Assembly (NCBI GenBank): GCA_947846985.1
Contig: CANTUZ010000002.1
Span: 153,507,889-153,571,888 of the forward strand
Length of the DNA: 64,000 nt
Reading direction: 5' to 3'
From: Fratercula arctica
Lineage: Eukaryota; Chordata; Aves; Charadriiformes; Alcidae
Part shown: positions 61,550 to 64,000 of the stretch, in pieces
Numbering within the stretch: position 1 is the first letter of the stretch
Layout: the number at the start of each line of letters is the position of its first letter
Notes under the pieces: model-generated
What the model saw: only the letters and a program-made list of their open reading frames with translations
Databases searched by the model: none
Told to the model about the DNA's origin: nothing
Position numbers and translations under genes: made by a program

Positions 61550-63194
61550 TCAATACTTGTAAGCCAAATATGTTGTGGCTAAAATATATAATTCCTTCTC
61601 CCTCCTTTAATATTTTTTTCTTTTAAATAATAAGGTTCCAACCCATGCATACTGGCTGATTTATATTTAAAATTTCAATACAAATAAAAATTAAAAAATA
61701 ACTGAGGCAATAATTCTGAATTGAATTATGTAATGCTACATGAATCTTGGGCAAAGGAGTGTCATGGATCCTTCAGAAATAATCACACTACTTTGTAAAT
61801 GACTGATGAGGGTTTGGATGCTTTTCTGAACAGTGGACCACAGGAGCCTCTGAGGCCCAGAAAAGTTTGCAAGCAGTTGAATATTCATAAGGAACTTGAT
61901 TGTTCTGCTGAACAGATGTAGTGGTGTAGCTGTTTAAAGCCAATGGCTTTAGACTCCATGCCGCATGATGACATTTACATTTTTGTACTAGTCTACACAC
62001 ACATGATTCAGTGAGACTGTGACATTGAAGTGCAGACTTTGCTGAGTTTTAGGAAGGATGTTTGGACTGGAGGTTTGTTTTAGTTTTCCATCATAAATTT
62101 AAAAACTTGTCAGAAACATGCAGTGTAAAATAAATCTACTATGAAGATGGCCAGGAGGGCAGAGAGCCCTGTAGAGAAACTCCATAAAGATTAGAGTAAT
62201 AGTTGTGCAAAGGATTTAGAAGAGGAACATCAGGACTTTACCACAGCAGCACAAGATAACTAAGAGACCATGTATGTAAATTAAGCCTTTTAATAATAAA
62301 ACCACACATCTAAAAACAGAGTTCACCCTTAAAATGATGGTAAGATATGTAGTGAAACACCATTTGGGGTTGCCAACCTGCATGGAAAGTAAGACACTTG
62401 CTCATAACAAAACCAAGACCTCCTCTCAACAAACCTGTTTTATTCCTCCTGAGACAGACATTTCTGATGTATCCCAATGGAATCACTTTTTCAGAACTGA
62501 GAATAAACAAGGAGGTTTATAGAAAAACATATTTAGAGCAATATATTACTAATACTCTGCTAGATTCTCAGAATATGTGCACAGAACGCATTTGAGTGCA
62601 CCAAGATGCAAATGAATAAATGTCAAGAAGGCTGTCCTTCGAAACTCTTATTGTTAATTTGGCAACTGTTCTAGATCAGCTTGAATCGTATGCAATTACG
62701 TGAAGTTACCCTCTCTGCACAAAAGGAGCAGATGATCTCAGTCCTGCACTAAGACCTAACTCCATCCTCCCAAAATTCCAGCAGTTTTCAGGTATATACT
62801 TCTGCTCTGACCTTTTAACTGCTACAGGACTTCAGTATGGGAATACCCAGTCGACCATCCCAAACACTTTACTTTTTAAATGGAGACGAAATAAAACAGG
62901 CAATAGAAGTGACCAGGGAGACATCTAGTCCACATCATCAGTAGCACTGGGACTTCTGAACTGTGCCTCAGCTGCAGATGCTATGCTAATTATTTTTCTA
63001 TAGCTAAAGAACAATATATTTGGAGAATTTTTCTTTTCTCTATCTAATGCCGAATGAGAAAATACCCACAGTAATTTTGTAATTATTGAAGTAAAACTTA
63101 AGGAGGCACTAAAGCACAGTATCTTAGACTGAGACACTCTGTTTGAGTAATATAACATTAAATACTAACTTAGAGTGGTGTTACAGGATCAATA
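61550..63194. other. Non-coding stretch
   Basis: AT-rich. No gene or repeat recognised. Confidence 0.6.
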
Positions 63195-64000
63195 GACCAA
63201 TTGAGGTGCCTCTACACTAATGCATGCAGCATGGTCAAGACAGGAGGGGCTGGAAGCCATTGTGCAGTGGGAAAAATATTATATAGTTGCAATCACAAAA
63301 ACACGGTGGGATGACTCACACAGCTGGAGTGTTGCAATGGATGGCTATAAACTCTTCAGAAGGGATAGGTAATGAAGGAGAGGTGGTGGGGTAGCCCTCT
63401 ACGTTTGACTGTCTAGAGCTTGATGATGGTGATGATAGCATTGAGTGTTTATGGGTAAGAATCAGGGGGAAGGCCAATAAGACAGAATCAACCACCCAAC
63501 CAGGATGAAGAGGCAGACGGAATATTCTAAAAGCCTCTAGGAGAAGTCCCACAATTGCCTTTTTCTCTTGGGGGACTTCAACTTACCAGATGTCTGGTGG
63601 AAATACAATACAACAGAGAGGAAACAGTCCAGGTTCTTGGAGTGTGGGGAAGATAACTTCCTGACACAGCTGGTGAGTGTGCCAACTAGGGAAGGTGCCC
63701 CACTGGACCTAGTGTTTGTGAACAGAGAAGGACTTGTAGGTGATGTGATGGTTGGAGGCTGTTTCGGGCATAGTGATCATGAAATGATAAGAGTTTTCGG
63801 TTCTTGGAGAATTAAGGAGGGGGGTTAGCAGAACTGCTACCTTGGACTTCCAGAGGGCAGATTTTGGCCTGTTTAGGAGACTGGTTGACTGAGTCCCTTG
63901 GGAGACAGTTCTGAAGGGCAAAGGAGTCCAAGAAAGCTGGACATTCTTCAAGAAGTCTTATAGGCACAAGAACAGACTGTCCCCATATGCTGTAAGATGA
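63195..64000 (+). mobile_element. CR1 LINE endonuclease-region copy, runs off the window
   Basis: Sense CR1 text: AGGTGCCTCTACACTAATGC, GGAAGCCATTGTGCAGTGGG, ACGGTGGGATGACTCACACA, ATGGATGGCTATAAACTCTT, GTCTAGAGCTTGATGATGGT, CCAACTAGGGAAGGTGCCCC and GGACTTCCAGAGGGCAGATT. It covers the AP-like endonuclease of ORF2 and continues past the right edge toward the RT. Compared with the recalled consensus it has small deletions near 63412 (before the CTGTCTAGAGC block) and near 63488 (the 'tatagaccacc' segment is shortened), both breaking the frame. The left boundary is approximate. Confidence 0.9.
63568..63828 (+). pseudogene. CR1 ORF2 endonuclease C-terminal fragment
   Basis: An 86-codon frame starts MGDFNLPDVWWKYNT and contains the GDFN box and the SDHEMI box typical of LINE AP-like endonucleases, with PTREGAPLDLVFVNREG between them. 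It ends at a stop at 63826-63828 after an indel near 63793-63810. Upstream coding text is in other frames, so the copy is dead here. The downstream part is outside the window. Confidence 0.9.

Noticed and set aside
1..64000. CRISPR arrays, operons, tRNA or rRNA genes
   Set aside because: The sequence is vertebrate. No regular spacer-repeat arrays, tRNA A/B boxes in a cloverleaf or rRNA blocks were seen by eye.

Overview
This window looks like bird nuclear DNA. The main evidence is a set of CR1 LINE copies with the avian CR1 3' end (tandem ATTCTATG-type octamers, usually seen here as their reverse complement on the + strand). ERVL-type solo LTRs (TGTCMTGGTTT...AACAACA) and degraded CR1-L-like and MIR-like relics shared by amniotes fit the same picture. 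Base composition is AT-rich with few CpGs. No stretch reads as a conserved multi-exon protein gene. Nearly all long open frames lie in repeats or are random frames in AT-poor patches. The window is best described as a gene-poor intergenic or long-intron region; the species cannot be fixed from the sequence.

Layout: 1-8.3 kb is mostly unique AT-rich DNA with one MIR-like relic (about 2.44-2.57 kb) and a short CR1 3' end (6.6 kb). A solo LTR lies at 8293-8721. From 8.7 to 27.6 kb there is unique sequence with a duplicated block of about 115 bp (14.34 and 15.29 kb), a short tandem duplication and possible regulatory clusters near 16.3, 19.9 and 21-22 kb. From 27.6 to 41 kb there are a deleted CR1, a G19 run, an old CR1-L-like copy (29.2-30.2 kb), two MIR-like relics and a 25-bp tandem duplication. 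From 41 to 46.2 kb I recognise almost nothing.

The clearest gene-like signal is at 46.25-47.0 kb. It is the only CpG-dense segment and carries ETS, GC-box, E-box and CCAAT motifs, including a roughly 58-bp module present three times. It is followed by a 50-codon open segment (46824-46973) ending at a strong splice donor. The encoded peptide contains a KEN box, and a CHR-like TTTGAA lies upstream, so a cell-cycle-regulated gene is one reading. A good branch point and acceptor occur at 48.1 kb. The gene is not recognised and its later exons are not identified.

From 50.4 to 64 kb the window is repeat-rich. It holds a simple TG-rich tract, a CR1-L-like fragment, a 1-kb CR1 split by a nested solo LTR with a 5-bp target-site duplication (52.43-54.04 kb), a CR1 interrupted by a 27-bp remnant resembling the two joined ends of such an LTR (55.8 kb), a CR1 3' end (61.35-61.55 kb), and a CR1 endonuclease-region copy that runs off the right edge (from about 63.2 kb).
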